From Pseudomonadota bacterium (GTDB lineage: Bacteria; Pseudomonadota; Gammaproteobacteria; Burkholderiales; Gallionellaceae), in the NCBI GenBank assembly GCA_021787435.1, contig JAJYLY010000016.1, forward strand, positions 1 through 45,238: a DNA stretch of 45,238 nucleotides. The letters run 5' to 3'. The notes under the pieces were generated by a model. The model was given only the letters and a program-made list of their open reading frames with translations. It did not search any database and was not told the DNA's origin. Below are positions 1 to 10,204 of this stretch, piece by piece (position 1 is the first letter of the stretch; the number at the start of each line of letters is the position of its first letter). Position numbers and translations under genes: made by a program.

Positions 1-13
1 CAACAAGTCGCAT

Positions 14-98
14 GCCCAGATGGCGGAATTGGTAGACGCGCACGGTTCAGGTCCGTGTGCCGCAAGGTGTGGAGGTTCGAGTCCTCTTCTGGGCACCA
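14..98 (+). tRNA. tRNA-Leu (anticodon CAG)
   Basis: The acceptor stem GCCCAGA (14-20) pairs with TCTGGGC (88-94), followed by discriminator A and an encoded CCA (96-98). The anticodon stem CACGG/CCGTG encloses loop TTCAGGT with anticodon CAG at 48-50, which reads CUG leucine codons. A long variable arm and the TTCGAGTC T-loop fit a class II leucine tRNA. Confidence 0.97.
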
Positions 99-112
99 AC
101 AAATTAAAAACT

Positions 113-136
113 GCTCGCTCATGCGAGCTTTTTTTT
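113..136 (+). terminator. Rho-independent terminator of tRNA-Leu
   Basis: Stem GCTCGC (113-118) and GCGAGC (123-128) with loop TCAT is followed by eight T residues. It lies 15 bases after the tRNA CCA end and ends the tRNA transcript. Confidence 0.85.
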
Positions 137-230
137 CGTATCCAGAAAGCGGAACGCAAGCGTGTTCCGCACTAGGACTCGAAAGACATCCAATGCAATG
201 GTTGCCTTGGTCGCGCTTTCGTGACCGATC

Positions 231-280
231 CATTTTGGGCACCCACTGCTTGCTCATGCGGACATTTTTCGTGCCCAAAA
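231..280. repeat. Degenerate copy of the tRNA-Leu 3' region inside a 10-bp inverted repeat
   Basis: TTTTGGGCAC (233-242) is the exact reverse complement of GTGCCCAAAA (271-280). The left part and loop also resemble the end of tRNA-Leu and its terminator: TGGGCACC and ACTGCTTGCTCATGCG match 91-97 and 110-125 closely, with a deletion between them. The rest of 140-361 holds no convincing gene. It could be a scar of integration and excision at the tRNA, or a chance hairpin downstream of hldD. Confidence 0.4.
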
Positions 281-361
281 CAAACCGCTCCAGCCCGACA
301 CCTCAAAAACCCTGCGCCATTCTACACGATAAGCAGCTACGACCATACGCAGCCTGACGGA

Positions 362-1351
362 TCATTTTGCGAGCAGCCTTTCCACATATCGTCCCACCCC
401 CTCTTCCACGGTGAGAAACGGCGCAGCATAGCCGCTCCTGCGCAGCGCGCCAATGTCGGCCTGGGTATAGCTCTGGTACTTGCCTCTGAGCGCATCCGGA
501 AACGGTATATATTCGATCAAGCCTTCCTGCTGCAGCCCAGCAAGGCTTAATTCGCTCTTACCTTCGAAGCGGCGCAAGGTGTTGATGGTTGCCACTGCCA
601 CATCATTGAAACTTTCGGCTCGCCCCGTGCCCAGGTTATAAATGCCGGATATCTCCGGGTGGTCGAGAAAATACATGTTGACCTTGACCACGTCTTCTAT
701 TGAGATAAAGTCGCGCAGCTGACAGCCGTTGTCATAGCCATCGCAGCCTTCAAACAGCTTTACCTTGCCATGCTCGCGATACTGGTTGAAAAAGTGGTAG
801 GCCACAGAAGCCATTCGCCCCTTGTGCTGCTCCCTCGGTCCATATACATTGAAGTAGCGCAATCCAACCACTTGCGCGGAGAGCTTGTGACGGCGGCGCA
901 TGATCTGGTCGAACAGAAACTTGGAATAGGCATACACGTTGAGCGGCGCTTCGCATTCGCGGTTTTCCCTGAAATCCTTGCCTCCACCGTATACGGAAGC
1001 GGAAGACGCATACAGAAACGGAACCTCTTCTTCCTGGCAGTAATTGAGCAATTCCAGCGTGTACTGGTAGTTGTTGTCCATCACATAGCGCCCATCCGTC
1101 GCCATCGTGTCTGAACACGCGCCCTGATGAAGCACCGCGACGACCAACCCGTCGAAGTATCCTTCATGTATCTTCTTCCTGAAATCTTCCTTGTCCAGAA
1201 AGTCGGCGATGTCGCAATCCACCAGGTTCCTGAATTTGTCCGCGCTCTTTAAGTTGTCCACCGCGATGATGTTGTTCTCGCCGCGATCATTGAGCGCCCT
1301 GACAAGATTTGAACCTATAAAACCGGCAGCGCCGGTAACTATATAGTACAT
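362..1351 (-). CDS. hldD: ADP-L-glycero-D-manno-heptose 6-epimerase
   Basis: 329 residues, the usual length for HldD/RfaD. It epimerises ADP-D-glycero- to ADP-L-glycero-D-manno-heptose, the last step of making the inner-core heptose of LPS, in the cytoplasm. The Rossmann motif GAAGFIGS sits at residues 7-14, with SSASVYGGG and a YAYSK catalytic Tyr-Lys pair of the extended SDR type near 115-145. The ATG at 1351 has a strong ribosome binding site (AAGGAGG). It is the last gene of the minus-strand lapA-lapB-pyrF-rfaE1-hldD run, about 50 bp after rfaE1, with a small inverted repeat in the gap. No obvious terminator follows it. Confidence 0.96.
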   Translation of the reverse strand: MYYIVTGAAGFIGSNLVRALNDRGENNIIAVDNLKSADKFRNLVDCDIADFLDKEDFRKKIHEGYFDGLVVAVLHQGACSDTMATDGRYVMDNNYQYTLELLNYCQEEEVPFLYASSASVYGGGKDFRENRECEAPLNVYAYSKFLFDQIMRRRHKLSAQVVGLRYFNVYGPREQHKGRMASVAYHFFNQYREHGKVKLFEGCDGYDNGCQLRDFISIEDVVKVNMYFLDHPEISGIYNLGTGRAESFNDVAVATINTLRRFEGKSELSLAGLQQEGLIEYIPFPDALRGKYQSYTQADIGALRRSGYAAPFLTVEEGVGRYVERLLAK

Positions 1352-1365
1352 GCTTCCTCCTTAAT

Positions 1366-1420
1366 AGGATTAAGGATTGAGGAAAACCACCACACTGCTT
1401 TTCACTCTTTCCTTAATCCT
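1366..1420. repeat. Small inverted repeat between rfaE1 and hldD
   Basis: AGGATTAAGGA (1366-1376) and TCCTTAATCCT (1410-1420) are perfect 11-bp inverted repeats. The AGGATT(A/G)AGGA unit recurs near 7519-7551 inside aroA and near 15797-15855 next to gyrA, so this is a dispersed repeat family and probably not a gene-specific regulatory site. Confidence 0.6.
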
Positions 1421-2361
1421 GACGCTTGCATATTCTGCACAATCTCTTCGCGGCTGACCACCGCCGTGCCCAGTTTGCCGACCACGATACCTGCCGCGCG
1501 GTTGGCTACCCGCATCGCGTCCACCATGTCCGCGCCGCTGGCCAACATCACAGCCAAAGTTGCGATCACGGTATCTCCCGCACCGCTGACATCGAACACC
1601 TCGCGAGTATAAGTCGCCTCATGTTGCACGCCGCCCTCGCGATACAGGCTCATGCCGTCTTCGCTGCGCGTGATGAGCAGCGCATCCAGTAGCAACTCGC
1701 GCCGCAAGTTTTGTGCCTTGCTGTTAAGCTCAGCCTCATCCTGCCAGCCGCCCGCCACTTCGCGAAATTCACTACGGTTCGGCGTCAACAGCGTAGCCCC
1801 TTTGTAGCGCGCATAATTATCACCCTTGGGATCGACCAGCACAGGCTTTCCCACCTCTTTTGCCATCTCGATCATCTGGGCGATATGCGCAAGCCCTCCC
1901 TTGCCGTAATCGGACAATATCACCACATCGGCCAGAGGCAGCTGTGCCCGAAAATCCGCCAAGGCTGCATGCAGCACTTCATGACTGGGCGGCGTCTCGA
2001 AGTCGATGCGCAACAACTGCTGATGTCGCGCCACCGCACGAAGCTTGATGATGGTGGAGATGCTGCCGTCGCGATGCAAAAGCGCATTGAGATTGGCATG
2101 CTCCTTGAGCAGTTTTTCAAGGCAGGTTCCTGCCTCATCGTTGCCCACCACGGACAGGAGTGTAGCTTGAGCGCCCATGGCTGCAATATTTCTCGCCACA
2201 TTCGCGGCACCACCCGGCCGCTCATCGACCCGATTCACTTTGAGCACAGGGACAGGCGCCTCAGGAGAGATGCGATGCACATCGCCAAACCAGTAACGAT
2301 CCAGCATCACGTCGCCCACCACCAGCACTCGAGCATTCTCAAACCGGGGCAGTTCGTTCAT
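1402..2361 (-). CDS. rfaE1: D-glycero-beta-D-manno-heptose-7-phosphate kinase (RfaE domain I)
   Basis: 319 residues of the PfkB/ribokinase fold, matching only the kinase half of E. coli HldE. It phosphorylates heptose 7-phosphate at C1 in the ADP-heptose pathway for LPS core. The GG motif ([11 protein letters not shown], about residue 48) binds sugar and FDVSGAGDT near residue 260 carries the catalytic Asp and anion hole. The adenylyltransferase half is absent here and would have to be encoded elsewhere, as is usual in split hldA/hldC-type systems. Its ATG overlaps the end of pyrF by 4 bp, so translation is probably coupled. hldD follows. Confidence 0.93.
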   Translation of the reverse strand: MNELPRFENARVLVVGDVMLDRYWFGDVHRISPEAPVPVLKVNRVDERPGGAANVARNIAAMGAQATLLSVVGNDEAGTCLEKLLKEHANLNALLHRDGSISTIIKLRAVARHQQLLRIDFETPPSHEVLHAALADFRAQLPLADVVILSDYGKGGLAHIAQMIEMAKEVGKPVLVDPKGDNYARYKGATLLTPNRSEFREVAGGWQDEAELNSKAQNLRRELLLDALLITRSEDGMSLYREGGVQHEATYTREVFDVSGAGDTVIATLAVMLASGADMVDAMRVANRAAGIVVGKLGTAVVSREEIVQNMQASGLRKE

Positions 2362-3059
2362 GCCAGCCCCCTGATCTGCTCATGGATATCTAAAAGCGCC
2401 TGCAAGGGATCGACAGCCTTGGTGATCGGGCGACCTATTACAAGATAGCTGGAACCGGAACGCAACGCTGCACGAGGAGTCATCACCCGCGACTGATCGT
2501 CAAGGCTTGCCTCAACAGGACGTATCCCCGGCGTGACCAGGCAAAACGCCTTGCCGCACTGCTCGCGCAGCCGCTCGGTTTCCAGCGCCGAACACACCAC
2601 GCCATCAAGCCCGCAGTCCTGCGCAAGTTTAGCCAGACGCAGCACCATTGCTTCTGGTGTTTCAGCAATGCCCAGATCAGCAAGATCTGACTGATCCATG
2701 CTGGTGAGCAGCGTAACCGCAATCAATCTTGGCTGGTATGTGCTGCTTGATACCGCCTCCTTTGCCGCATCCAACATTCTGCGGCCTCCCAGCGCATGCA
2801 CATTGATCATCCAGACGCCGAGGCCGGCTGCCGCCTTGCATGCTTGCGCTGTGGTATTGGGTATGTCGTGAAATTTCAGGTCCAAAAAAATCTCGAAGCC
2901 GTTCTTCATCAACTGCTCCAGTAAAGCTGGGCCAGTCACAGTGAAGAGTTCCTTGCCCACCTTCAGCCGACACAGTTCTGGCGACAATCGATGTGCCAAT
3001 GCCAGCGCAGGCGCCGCAGATGGAAAATCTAGTGCGACAATTATTTTCGGATCGCTCAT
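2358..3059 (-). CDS. pyrF: Orotidine 5'-phosphate decarboxylase
   Basis: 233 residues, normal for the short bacterial PyrF. It decarboxylates OMP to UMP, the last step of pyrimidine synthesis. The TIM-barrel active-site motif [10 protein letters not shown] is at residues 60-69 (D60, K62, D65), the N-terminal strand IIVALDFP is present, and VTPGIRP with a C-terminal VIGRPIT phosphate-binding loop completes the site. Start and stop each overlap a neighbour by 4 bp (lapB upstream, rfaE1 downstream). The lapA-lapB-pyrF order is also that of E. coli. Confidence 0.97.
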   Translation of the reverse strand: MSDPKIIVALDFPSAAPALALAHRLSPELCRLKVGKELFTVTGPALLEQLMKNGFEIFLDLKFHDIPNTTAQACKAAAGLGVWMINVHALGGRRMLDAAKEAVSSSTYQPRLIAVTLLTSMDQSDLADLGIAETPEAMVLRLAKLAQDCGLDGVVCSALETERLREQCGKAFCLVTPGIRPVEASLDDQSRVMTPRAALRSGSSYLVIGRPITKAVDPLQALLDIHEQIRGLA

Positions 3060-4231
3060 AACGGTTTGCCATTTTCCTCATCGCGCCTGGGCGCATAACT
3101 ATCCCATGCCTGACAGGCAGGGCAATGCCAGTAAAACTTTCTCGCCTTAAAGCCGCAATGATTGCAGTGATACATCGCCAGATTCCTCGTGCGCTTGTGT
3201 ATCAGATCCTTGACCAGCTCGATATCTGCACGCCTTTCCAGAGACACATCCAGCAAACGCGCTTCGAGCAGTTTATCCAGCCCAAGCAGCGTCGGATTGC
3301 GCGCCATCTCGTCCCTGACCAGCTGATAGGCCGATGCAGGGCTCTCGAATTTCAGGATGCCTTCAAAAGCCACATTCAAAAGATCGATGGAGTGATATTT
3401 CACCAGATAACTGCGCAAGAGCAAAATACCTTCTGCCTCGCGCCCCGTGGATCGGTAGGCAGAAAGCAATCGTTCAGCCACCAGCTGCAGATACTGCGCA
3501 TCCTGCTTTTCGATTCCCTTCCAGAGCGCTATCGCTTCTTCCACTCTGCCTGCTGCAAGCTCCATGTCGCCCAGCATGATGGTCGCGCGCACAATGGACG
3601 GACAAACATGCAAAGCCTGCTGCAGATACTCACGCGCCTTCTCCTGATTGCCCGCCTTGATTTCTTCTTCCGCCAGTTCGCAGTAAAAGAAAGCAACCAG
3701 CTTCCCGCCTGGCTGACCGGATATCTGCGAAAGCTGCTCTGCTACCGAAATCGCCTTGATCCAGTCATGTTCCTTCTGGTACAGCTCCAACAGGAACTCC
3801 AGAGAAGATTTGGCATAAGTGGTTTTTTTCAATTCGCCAAACAGGCTCTCTGCCCTGTCCAGTATTCCTGCCTTCAGGTAATCCTGCGCCAGTTCGAAGA
3901 TGGCCTGCTGGCGCTTGTCGTCATCCAGATCCGCGCGGTCCACTAAATTGTGATGCATGCGCAAGGCGCGATCCACTTCTCCGCGTCGACGGAAAAGGCT
4001 GCCCAGCGCAAAGTGCAACTCGACCGTGTGAGGATCGATCTTGACCACTTCGATGAAGGCCTCTATCGCCTTGTCTTGCTGCTCGTTGAGCAGAAAATTT
4101 AAGCCCTGAAAATACGACTCCGGCAATGCCGTGGACTCGGAGAGCAGTCGCTTGATATCAAGACGCGCAGCCCACCAGCCCATGCCAAAAAACAGCGGAA
4201 AAACAAGCAGCATCCACGGTTCAAATTCCAT
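3056..4231 (-). CDS. lapB: Lipopolysaccharide assembly protein B (TPR protein)
   Basis: 391 residues, as in E. coli LapB/YciM. An N-terminal membrane anchor (about residues 5-22) is followed by TPR-type helical repeats and a C-terminal rubredoxin-like zinc site with two CxxC pairs (CNHCG and CPACQ). In E. coli the protein sits at the inner membrane and controls LpxC turnover through FtsH, balancing LPS with phospholipid. It follows lapA by 46 bp and overlaps pyrF by 4 bp. The neighbouring heptose genes rfaE1 and hldD fit a shared role in LPS. Confidence 0.95.
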   Translation of the reverse strand: MEFEPWMLLVFPLFFGMGWWAARLDIKRLLSESTALPESYFQGLNFLLNEQQDKAIEAFIEVVKIDPHTVELHFALGSLFRRRGEVDRALRMHHNLVDRADLDDDKRQQAIFELAQDYLKAGILDRAESLFGELKKTTYAKSSLEFLLELYQKEHDWIKAISVAEQLSQISGQPGGKLVAFFYCELAEEEIKAGNQEKAREYLQQALHVCPSIVRATIMLGDMELAAGRVEEAIALWKGIEKQDAQYLQLVAERLLSAYRSTGREAEGILLLRSYLVKYHSIDLLNVAFEGILKFESPASAYQLVRDEMARNPTLLGLDKLLEARLLDVSLERRADIELVKDLIHKRTRNLAMYHCNHCGFKARKFYWHCPACQAWDSYAPRRDEENGKPL

Positions 4232-4277
4232 TAAATACTCGCAAAAATTCGATGAACGAAGCCCGACAACATGCCAT

Positions 4278-4547
4278 TCAAGGCTGCACGTCGATATGTT
4301 TCTTAAGGTCCGCTATCTCGCGCCTCATCCGGGCAATTTCACGGCGCTGGCGAAACCAGATGCCCAACGTCGCAAGAATACCCAAGCCCGCGCCCACTGC
4401 AAAAAACAGCAACAGCGCAATCACTAGGGACGATTGCCACTCATAACCAAAAAAATAATGCAGCGTGACAGGCTGTCCATTCTTGAGCGCAAACCCAAGC
4501 AGGATGATGAAGAGCAGCAACTGCAACAGCCAGCCTATGTAACGCAT
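4278..4547 (-). CDS. lapA: Lipopolysaccharide assembly protein A (DUF1049)
   Basis: 89 residues with two transmembrane segments (about 5-22 and 40-62) and a charged C-terminal helix of coiled-coil character (RREIARMRREIADL), the architecture of LapA/YciS. The family partners LapB at the inner membrane in LPS assembly control. It is the first gene after the strong terminator at 4585-4618 and so probably starts its own transcript with lapB, pyrF, rfaE1 and hldD. Confidence 0.9.
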   Translation of the reverse strand: MRYIGWLLQLLLFIILLGFALKNGQPVTLHYFFGYEWQSSLVIALLLFFAVGAGLGILATLGIWFRQRREIARMRREIADLKKHIDVQP

Positions 4548-4584
4548 TGGTATACCCCGAATGTTCCCCAGTGAACGATAGCAT

Positions 4585-4618
4585 AAAAAAGGCGGCGATA
4601 TCTCTCAATATCGCCGCC
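4585..4618 (-). terminator. Strong terminator after ihfB
   Basis: Read on the minus strand, an 11-bp perfect stem (4608-4618 with 4591-4601) has a six-base loop and is followed by six T residues (4590-4585). It separates the rpsA-ihfB transcript from lapA. Confidence 0.93.
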
Positions 4619-4637
4619 ACTCCATGCCGGATCGCTA

Positions 4638-4925
4638 TCAGGATGCGTCTTTTCCTACCCGCTCCCTAAGATCCTTGCCCGCTTTGAAATGGGGCACATA
4701 TTTGGCCGGAACCTTGACTTTGTCGCCGGTCTTGGGATTTCTCCCCTGACGCGGCGGACGGTAATTCAAACCAAAGCTGCCGAATCCGCGAATCTCTACA
4801 CGGCCACCGCGCGCAAGCGTGGTGGACAACGCATCCAGTATCACTTTAACGGACAGCTCTGCATCCTTGGCCAGCAGCTGCGGATGCAGCTCAGCCAGCC
4901 GTGCAATCAAATCAGAGCGAGTCAT
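4638..4925 (-). CDS. ihfB: Integration host factor subunit beta
   Basis: 95 residues of the HU/IHF family. With IhfA (encoded at 43739) it forms the heterodimer that bends DNA at specific sites in transcription, recombination and replication. The DNA-binding arm contains [10 protein letters not shown], preceded by EIRGFGSFG, and the N-terminus [10 protein letters not shown] is typical of the beta subunit. It follows rpsA by 15 bp, the conserved cmk-rpsA-ihfB order, and ends at the strong terminator just downstream. Confidence 0.96.
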   Translation of the reverse strand: MTRSDLIARLAELHPQLLAKDAELSVKVILDALSTTLARGGRVEIRGFGSFGLNYRPPRQGRNPKTGDKVKVPAKYVPHFKAGKDLRERVGKDAS

Positions 4926-4940
4926 GCTTATTCCTTACGT

Positions 4941-6656
4941 TCAAGCTTCGGTCTTGCTGCCACCCATCTTGGCCTTGAGCAATGCTCCCAGATTGGTTGT
5001 TCCGGCACTGGTGCTGCTGTCCGCTGCCAGCTTCTGCATCGCGGCGGTATCTTCAGCTTTGCTTAACGCCTTGACGGACAGGCTGATACCGCGGCTCTTG
5101 CGATCCACGCTGATGATCATCGCCTTGATCGCATCACCTTCCTTCAGATGCGTACGTATGTCCTCGACACGGTCGACCGACAGCTCGGAAGCTTTCAGAT
5201 ACGCTTCCACATCGCCCTCCAGCATCACGACAGCACCCTTGGCATCCACCGACTTCACAACGCCGTTGACGATCGCACCCTTTTCATGAGTAGCTGCAAA
5301 ACCGCCGAACGGGTCGCCTTCCATCTGCTTGATGCCCAATGAGATGCGCTCGCGCTCGACGTCGATGGCCAGTACTACGGCTTCGACCTCATCGCCCTTC
5401 TTGAAGTTGCGCACCATTTCTTCGCCGGGCTGAGTCCATGACAGATCGGACAAATGCACCAAGCCATCGATGTCGCCATCCAGACCGATGAACACGCCAA
5501 AGTCGGTGATGGACTTGATCTGTCCGCGTACCTTGTCGCCCTTCTTGTGGTTGATCGCAAAATCATCCCAAGGATTGGAATGGCACTGCTTCATGCCAAG
5601 AGAAATGCGGCGGCGCTGCTCGTCGATCTCCAGTATCATCACTTCGACTTCGTCGCCTACCTGCACAACCTTGGAAGGATGAACGTTCTTGTTGGTCCAG
5701 TCCATTTCAGACACGTGAACCAGGCCTTCTATGCCCTGCTCGATTTCAACGAATGAACCGTAGTCGGTCAGATTAGTGACTTTTCCGAACAGGCGCGTGC
5801 CCTGCGGGTAGCGGCGCGCAAGGCCATTCCACGGATCGTCGCCCATCTGTTTGATGCCCAGAGAAACGCGATTCTTTTCTTGGTCGAACTTCAATATCTT
5901 GGCTTCAATTTCGTCGCCGACTGTCAAGACTTCAGAAGGATGCTTCACGCGACGCCATGCCAGATCGGTGATGTGCAAGAGACCGTCGATGCCGCCCAGG
6001 TCAACGAACGCGCCGTAATCGGTGATGTTCTTGACCACGCCCTTGACGATTGCGCCTTCCTTCAAGTTTTCCATCACGTTTTCACGGTCGGCACCCATCG
6101 TCTCTTCCAGCACGGCGCGGCGCGAAACCACCACGTTATTGCGGCGGCGATCAAGCTTGATGACCTTGAATTCCATGGTCTTGTTTTCGTACGGCGTGGT
6201 GTCCTTGACAGGGCGGATGTCAACCAGCGAACCCGGCAGGAACGCGCGGATACCGTTAACCATTGCAGTCAGACCGCCCTTGACCTTGCCGCTGACAAAG
6301 CCTTCGACAATCTTGCCCTCTTCCATCGCAAGCTCCAGGTCGTGCCATGCAGCCAGACGCTTGGCCTTTTCGCGAGACAGCTTGGTTTCACCATAGCCGT
6401 TCTCCAGCGATTCGATTGCAACGGTGACGAAGTCCCCTGCGGCAACTTCCATTTCGCCCTTGTCGTTCAGAAATTCCTCGACAGGAATCCAGCTTTCGGA
6501 CTTGAGTCCGGCATTCACGACCACCACATTGTGGTCGATACGCACAACTTGTGCGGTGATCAGTTCGCCTGCGCGCATTTCCTTGCGCGTCAAACTTTCT
6601 TCAAACATGGCGGCGAAACTGTCGGGGTTCATTGCTGCATCTGCGGTTGCGTTCAT
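4941..6656 (-). CDS. rpsA: 30S ribosomal protein S1
   Basis: 571 residues with six S1 (OB-fold) repeats, the usual proteobacterial form. Repeats three to six are easily seen from recurring [29 protein letters not shown] segments. S1 binds mRNA leaders and helps load them on the 30S subunit. I chose the ATG at 6656 ([10 protein letters not shown]) and not the in-frame GTG three codons upstream, because AGG of TTTTTAGGTG lies at correct distance from the ATG. It lies between aroA-cmk and ihfB. The last 40 residues are low-complexity, rich in Ala, Ser and Thr. Confidence 0.96.
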   Translation of the reverse strand: MNATADAAMNPDSFAAMFEESLTRKEMRAGELITAQVVRIDHNVVVVNAGLKSESWIPVEEFLNDKGEMEVAAGDFVTVAIESLENGYGETKLSREKAKRLAAWHDLELAMEEGKIVEGFVSGKVKGGLTAMVNGIRAFLPGSLVDIRPVKDTTPYENKTMEFKVIKLDRRRNNVVVSRRAVLEETMGADRENVMENLKEGAIVKGVVKNITDYGAFVDLGGIDGLLHITDLAWRRVKHPSEVLTVGDEIEAKILKFDQEKNRVSLGIKQMGDDPWNGLARRYPQGTRLFGKVTNLTDYGSFVEIEQGIEGLVHVSEMDWTNKNVHPSKVVQVGDEVEVMILEIDEQRRRISLGMKQCHSNPWDDFAINHKKGDKVRGQIKSITDFGVFIGLDGDIDGLVHLSDLSWTQPGEEMVRNFKKGDEVEAVVLAIDVERERISLGIKQMEGDPFGGFAATHEKGAIVNGVVKSVDAKGAVVMLEGDVEAYLKASELSVDRVEDIRTHLKEGDAIKAMIISVDRKSRGISLSVKALSKAEDTAAMQKLAADSSTSAGTTNLGALLKAKMGGSKTEA

Positions 6657-6720
6657 CGAATACACCTAAAAATTTTTCTGTTTGCACAGAAGGTTAGTTA
6701 AAAACCCAAAGGAGACAGTC

Positions 6721-8685
6721 CTATGGGGCCAGACATTTTTCCCGGCAGCTCATCAGCACTGACTCTACCGCCTGCTCGATATTCAAAGCCGTGGTATCCA
6801 GCAGACTCGCATCCGGGGACTGTTGCAAAGGCGCCGCACTGCGCTTACTATCCCGCTCGTCCCGCGCCCTGATATCCTGCAAAAGGGTAACGATATTAGC
6901 ATCCATTCCTTTTTCTTTCAACTGCTTATATCGGCGTTCTGCGCGAGCCTCTGCCGAGGCGGTCAAAAATATTTTTATCGCGGCATCGGGAAATACCACA
7001 GATCCCATGTCGCGCCCGTCTGTCACCAAACCAGGCGCGCGCCTTGATGCTCGCTGCTTATCGAGTAAGGCTGCCCTGACCTTCGGCAATGCAGCAACTT
7101 TGGATGCCGCAGCTGCACACGCCTCACCGCGCAATTCATCTCCCATCAGAACGTCGTCCAACCAGATTTGCACTCCCCTGAACTCGACATTCATACGTCC
7201 AGCCAAGTCTGCAAGCGCTCGTTCGTCATCGAGCGATACGCTATCGCGTGTTGCCGCCATCGCCAGCAAACGATACAAGGCGCCGCTGTCGAGATAATGA
7301 AAACCCAGCCTGTCCGCCACTCTCTGCGCGACCGTCCCCTTGCCCGATGCGGAAGGACCGTCGATCGCAATCACCGGAACCGCCTTGGTTACCATGGAAA
7401 AGGCAGAAAAATAATCAGGGAAAGTTTTCGCAACGCAACCGGGATCGTTAATGCGCACCCCTTGTCCGAAAGCCGCCAGCGAAAAACACATCGCCATGCG
7501 ATGGTCGTCATAAGTGTCGATGCCGGATTGAGGATTGAGGATTAAGGAACGAGAAGCCGGTGGTGTGATGCGAATAAAATCGGCTCCCTCATCCACGATT
7601 GCGCCTACCTTGCGCAATTCGGTTGCCATCGCGTGTATCCTGTCGGTTTCCTTCACGCGCCAGCTGGCGATGTTGCGCAATACGGTCGTACCTTCCGCAT
7701 AAAGCGCTGCGACAGCCAGCGTCATCGCCGCATCCGGTATGTGGTTGCAATCCAGATCGATCGTCTTGAGCTTGCCGTTCTTTGGCGCAGCAGCCTCCAT
7801 CCAGTTATCCCCGATGCTGACCTCGGCACCCATCAGTGCCAGCGCATCTGCAAAACGCACGTCGCCCTGCACGCTGTTTTTGCCGACCCCCATCACCCGG
7901 ACAGGGCCACCGCCGATCGCGCCTGCAGCCAGGAAATAGGAGGCTGAAGAGGCATCGCCTTCCACATGGATGATTCCCGGACTCATGTAACGGCATCCAC
8001 CAAACACAAAGAAATTCTGCTCATCCTGCTTCACCACATCGACACCAAAGCGCTTCATCATCGCCAGCGTAATTTCGACATAAGGCTTGGAGATCAGCTC
8101 GCCTGCCACCTTGACTCGCACAGTCTGCCCTATCAACGGCAATGCCATCAGAAGACCCGTCAGGAACTGACTAGACACATCGCCCCTTACTTCAACCGTG
8201 TCGCCCGCGAGAACAGAGGGAGAAATATGCAAGGGCGGAAAACCCTCGCTACCCAGATAGCGGATGTTGGCACCCAATTGTCGCAGTGCATCCACCAAGT
8301 CGCCGATCGGACGCTCGTGCATGCGCGCCACACCCGAGAGCTTATAATTGCCGCCTGACAAAGCGAGCGCCGCGGTCAGCGGCCTGAATGCAGTGCCTGC
8401 ATTGCCCAAAAACAGCTCGGCTTCCTTGACAGGGAAATTTCCGCCGCAACCAGTAATCTTATAAGCATTTGCTTCAATCTGCTCCACAGCAATTCCCAAG
8501 ATGCGCAAAGCATCCAGCATGCGTTCGGTGTCATCCGAATGAAGAAGGTCGCGAACCTCGGTCACGCCATCGGACAATGCGGCCAAAAGTAGCACCCGGT
8601 TTGAAATGCTCTTGGAACCCGGCAGAACGATAGTGCCGCACGCGGACATCAAAGGGGGTAAATCGATATATTCAGTTTGATTCAT
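6721..8685 (-). CDS. aroA-cmk: Bifunctional EPSP synthase / cytidylate kinase
   Basis: 654-residue fusion. Residues 1 to about 430 are 3-phosphoshikimate 1-carboxyvinyltransferase (GSKSISNR 23-30, [10 protein letters not shown] 95-104, YDDHRMAM 392-399), which makes EPSP in the shikimate pathway. Residues about 437-654 are CMP kinase with P-loop GPSASGKG at 443-450 and TDGRDMGS for substrate binding. The fusion is known from other betaproteobacteria. Residues about 380-389 are encoded by a copy of the dispersed GGATTGAGGATT repeat and make the loop before the DDHR motif slightly longer than usual. It lies between tyrA and rpsA. Confidence 0.95.
   Translation of the reverse strand: MNQTEYIDLPPLMSACGTIVLPGSKSISNRVLLLAALSDGVTEVRDLLHSDDTERMLDALRILGIAVEQIEANAYKITGCGGNFPVKEAELFLGNAGTAFRPLTAALALSGGNYKLSGVARMHERPIGDLVDALRQLGANIRYLGSEGFPPLHISPSVLAGDTVEVRGDVSSQFLTGLLMALPLIGQTVRVKVAGELISKPYVEITLAMMKRFGVDVVKQDEQNFFVFGGCRYMSPGIIHVEGDASSASYFLAAGAIGGGPVRVMGVGKNSVQGDVRFADALALMGAEVSIGDNWMEAAAPKNGKLKTIDLDCNHIPDAAMTLAVAALYAEGTTVLRNIASWRVKETDRIHAMATELRKVGAIVDEGADFIRITPPASRSLILNPQSGIDTYDDHRMAMCFSLAAFGQGVRINDPGCVAKTFPDYFSAFSMVTKAVPVIAIDGPSASGKGTVAQRVADRLGFHYLDSGALYRLLAMAATRDSVSLDDERALADLAGRMNVEFRGVQIWLDDVLMGDELRGEACAAAASKVAALPKVRAALLDKQRASRRAPGLVTDGRDMGSVVFPDAAIKIFLTASAEARAERRYKQLKEKGMDANIVTLLQDIRARDERDSKRSAAPLQQSPDASLLDTTALNIEQAVESVLMSCREKCLAP
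7519..7551. repeat. GGATTGAGG repeat inside aroA
   Basis: Two GGATTGAGGATT-type units in tandem followed by AAGGA lie in frame within the AroA part and encode LILNPQSG. Related units flank rfaE1/hldD (1366-1420) and serC/gyrA (15797-15855). Confidence 0.6.
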
Positions 8686-8722
8686 GTTGCACTTTCAAAT
8701 TTTCTCATTACGGCGAGAACAA

Positions 8723-9601
8723 TTATTGTGGTGTCCAGCTGCCGCGCACCTCGCGCGCCAGGCTGAATATTTCTTCAAGCTTCGCGGCGTCATTGTTTTC
8801 CAGCGCCTGGTAAATGACGTAGAGCTCATCCGCATATCGTTTCACTTCATGCAGCAAGGCGTCGCGATTGGCCAAACTGATATCGCGCCACATTTCAGGA
8901 GAGCTTGCCGCAATCCGCGTGAAATCACGAAAGCCGCTGGCCGCAAAAGAAAGCAGCAGGTCCCTGTTTTCGCGCTCTGCAATATCGTGCACCAGCGCGA
9001 ATGACAACAGATGCGGTAGATGACTCACCGCCGCAAACACTTCGTCGTGCTGACGTGCTGTCAGTTCGCTCACCACCGCACCGCAGGCTTCCCAGGCTTT
9101 GCGCACGCGCAAAATGTCATCTTTCGAATTTTCAGGAAGGGGCGTGAGCACCACTTTCTTGCCGGCATATAAATCAGCGCGCGCCGCCAGCGCCCCACTC
9201 TGCTCCGCGCCCGCGATCGGGTGCGAGGGAATAAAGCGCGACACTTTGTCTTTCAAATTTGCATAGGCAGCCGCGACCACATCGCCCTTGGTGCTGCCCC
9301 CGTCGGTGACCAGCGTATACAAGCCCAGATGCGGTTTAATGCGGTTCATCAGCTCGCCCATCTGGCCTACCGGTGTAGCCAGCAACACCAGATCAGCACT
9401 TGCAACTTCAATCGCCACATCCTGCCCGATGCGGTCTACGATGCCGAGCCCTCTTGCCTGCTCAAGCGTTTTGGCGCTGCGCCCGAAGCCCACCACTTCG
9501 CCGACCGCATTGGCGCGCCGCAAAGCCAGCGCAAATGAACCGCCGATCAGCCCTGCTCCGAAGATGACGACCTTCTTCAAACCGGATTCAGTGCCGCGCA
9601 T
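8723..9601 (-). CDS. tyrA: Prephenate dehydrogenase
   Basis: 292 residues of the TyrA family: NAD(P)-dependent oxidative decarboxylation of prephenate (or arogenate) in tyrosine synthesis. The Rossmann motif GAGLIGGS lies near the N-terminus and the helical dimerisation part follows; there is no fused chorismate mutase. The ATG at 9601 is preferred over the one at 9616 because a strong GGGAGG precedes it by six bases. The start lies inside the last codons of the TMEM175-like gene (14-bp overlap), suggesting coupling. Confidence 0.93.
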   Translation of the reverse strand: MRGTESGLKKVVIFGAGLIGGSFALALRRANAVGEVVGFGRSAKTLEQARGLGIVDRIGQDVAIEVASADLVLLATPVGQMGELMNRIKPHLGLYTLVTDGGSTKGDVVAAAYANLKDKVSRFIPSHPIAGAEQSGALAARADLYAGKKVVLTPLPENSKDDILRVRKAWEACGAVVSELTARQHDEVFAAVSHLPHLLSFALVHDIAERENRDLLLSFAASGFRDFTRIAASSPEMWRDISLANRDALLHEVKRYADELYVIYQALENNDAAKLEEIFSLAREVRGSWTPQ

Positions 9602-10190
9602 GTCCGCCTCCCTCATGTTCCTGCAACGCGCGCTCGATGCGGCGATCAGGGATTATCCACATCAACGCGACTAGCACATACAGGCCATTGGCCAGCCACG
9701 ACTCCACAAATGCCAGAGGTATAGCAGCAGCATAGATCAAGGGGGAAACCTTGCCTTTGATATCTCGACCTACCGCATGAGCCAGCAACGACCCTTCTCC
9801 CTGATTGCAGATGATGGTTTTCTGCAGGATCCAGTATGCGATCGCCGCCATGAACAGCACCAACCCGTAAAGCGCGGAAGGCCTTGAAGCAAAGTGGTTC
9901 TCGCCCGTCCACCCGGTCACGAATGGAAACAGCGAAAGCCAGAACAGCAGATGCAGATTGGCCCACAGGATCGCGCCGCTCACATGCTGCACGCTGTGCA
10001 TCATGTGGTGATGGTTGTTCCAGTAAATGCCGATATAGACGAAGCTCAGCACATAGCTCAAAAACACCGGGAACAGGGGAAAAAGCACTGTCAGATCGTC
10101 GCCATGCGGCACCTTCATCTCAAGCACCATGATCGTGATGATGATCGCAATGACCCCATCGCTGAATGCCTCCAGACGCCCCTTGCCCAT
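9588..10190 (-). CDS. TMEM175-family (DUF1211) potassium channel-like membrane protein
   Basis: 200 residues with the N-terminal signature RLEAFSDGVIAI, the FSDG filter-helix motif of bacterial TMEM175/DUF1211 proteins, and about six hydrophobic segments (near 10-28, 38-56, 75-95, 105-125, 148-168, 172-190). Family members form tetrameric potassium-permeable channels; function here is inferred from the family. It sits between the DAHP synthase gene (14 bp upstream) and tyrA (overlapping), so it is co-transcribed with aromatic amino-acid genes, an unexpected place. Confidence 0.85.
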   Translation of the reverse strand: MGKGRLEAFSDGVIAIIITIMVLEMKVPHGDDLTVLFPLFPVFLSYVLSFVYIGIYWNNHHHMMHSVQHVSGAILWANLHLLFWLSLFPFVTGWTGENHFASRPSALYGLVLFMAAIAYWILQKTIICNQGEGSLLAHAVGRDIKGKVSPLIYAAAIPLAFVESWLANGLYVLVALMWIIPDRRIERALQEHEGGGHARH

Positions 10191-10204
10191 GGCCGACCGG
10201 GAAA

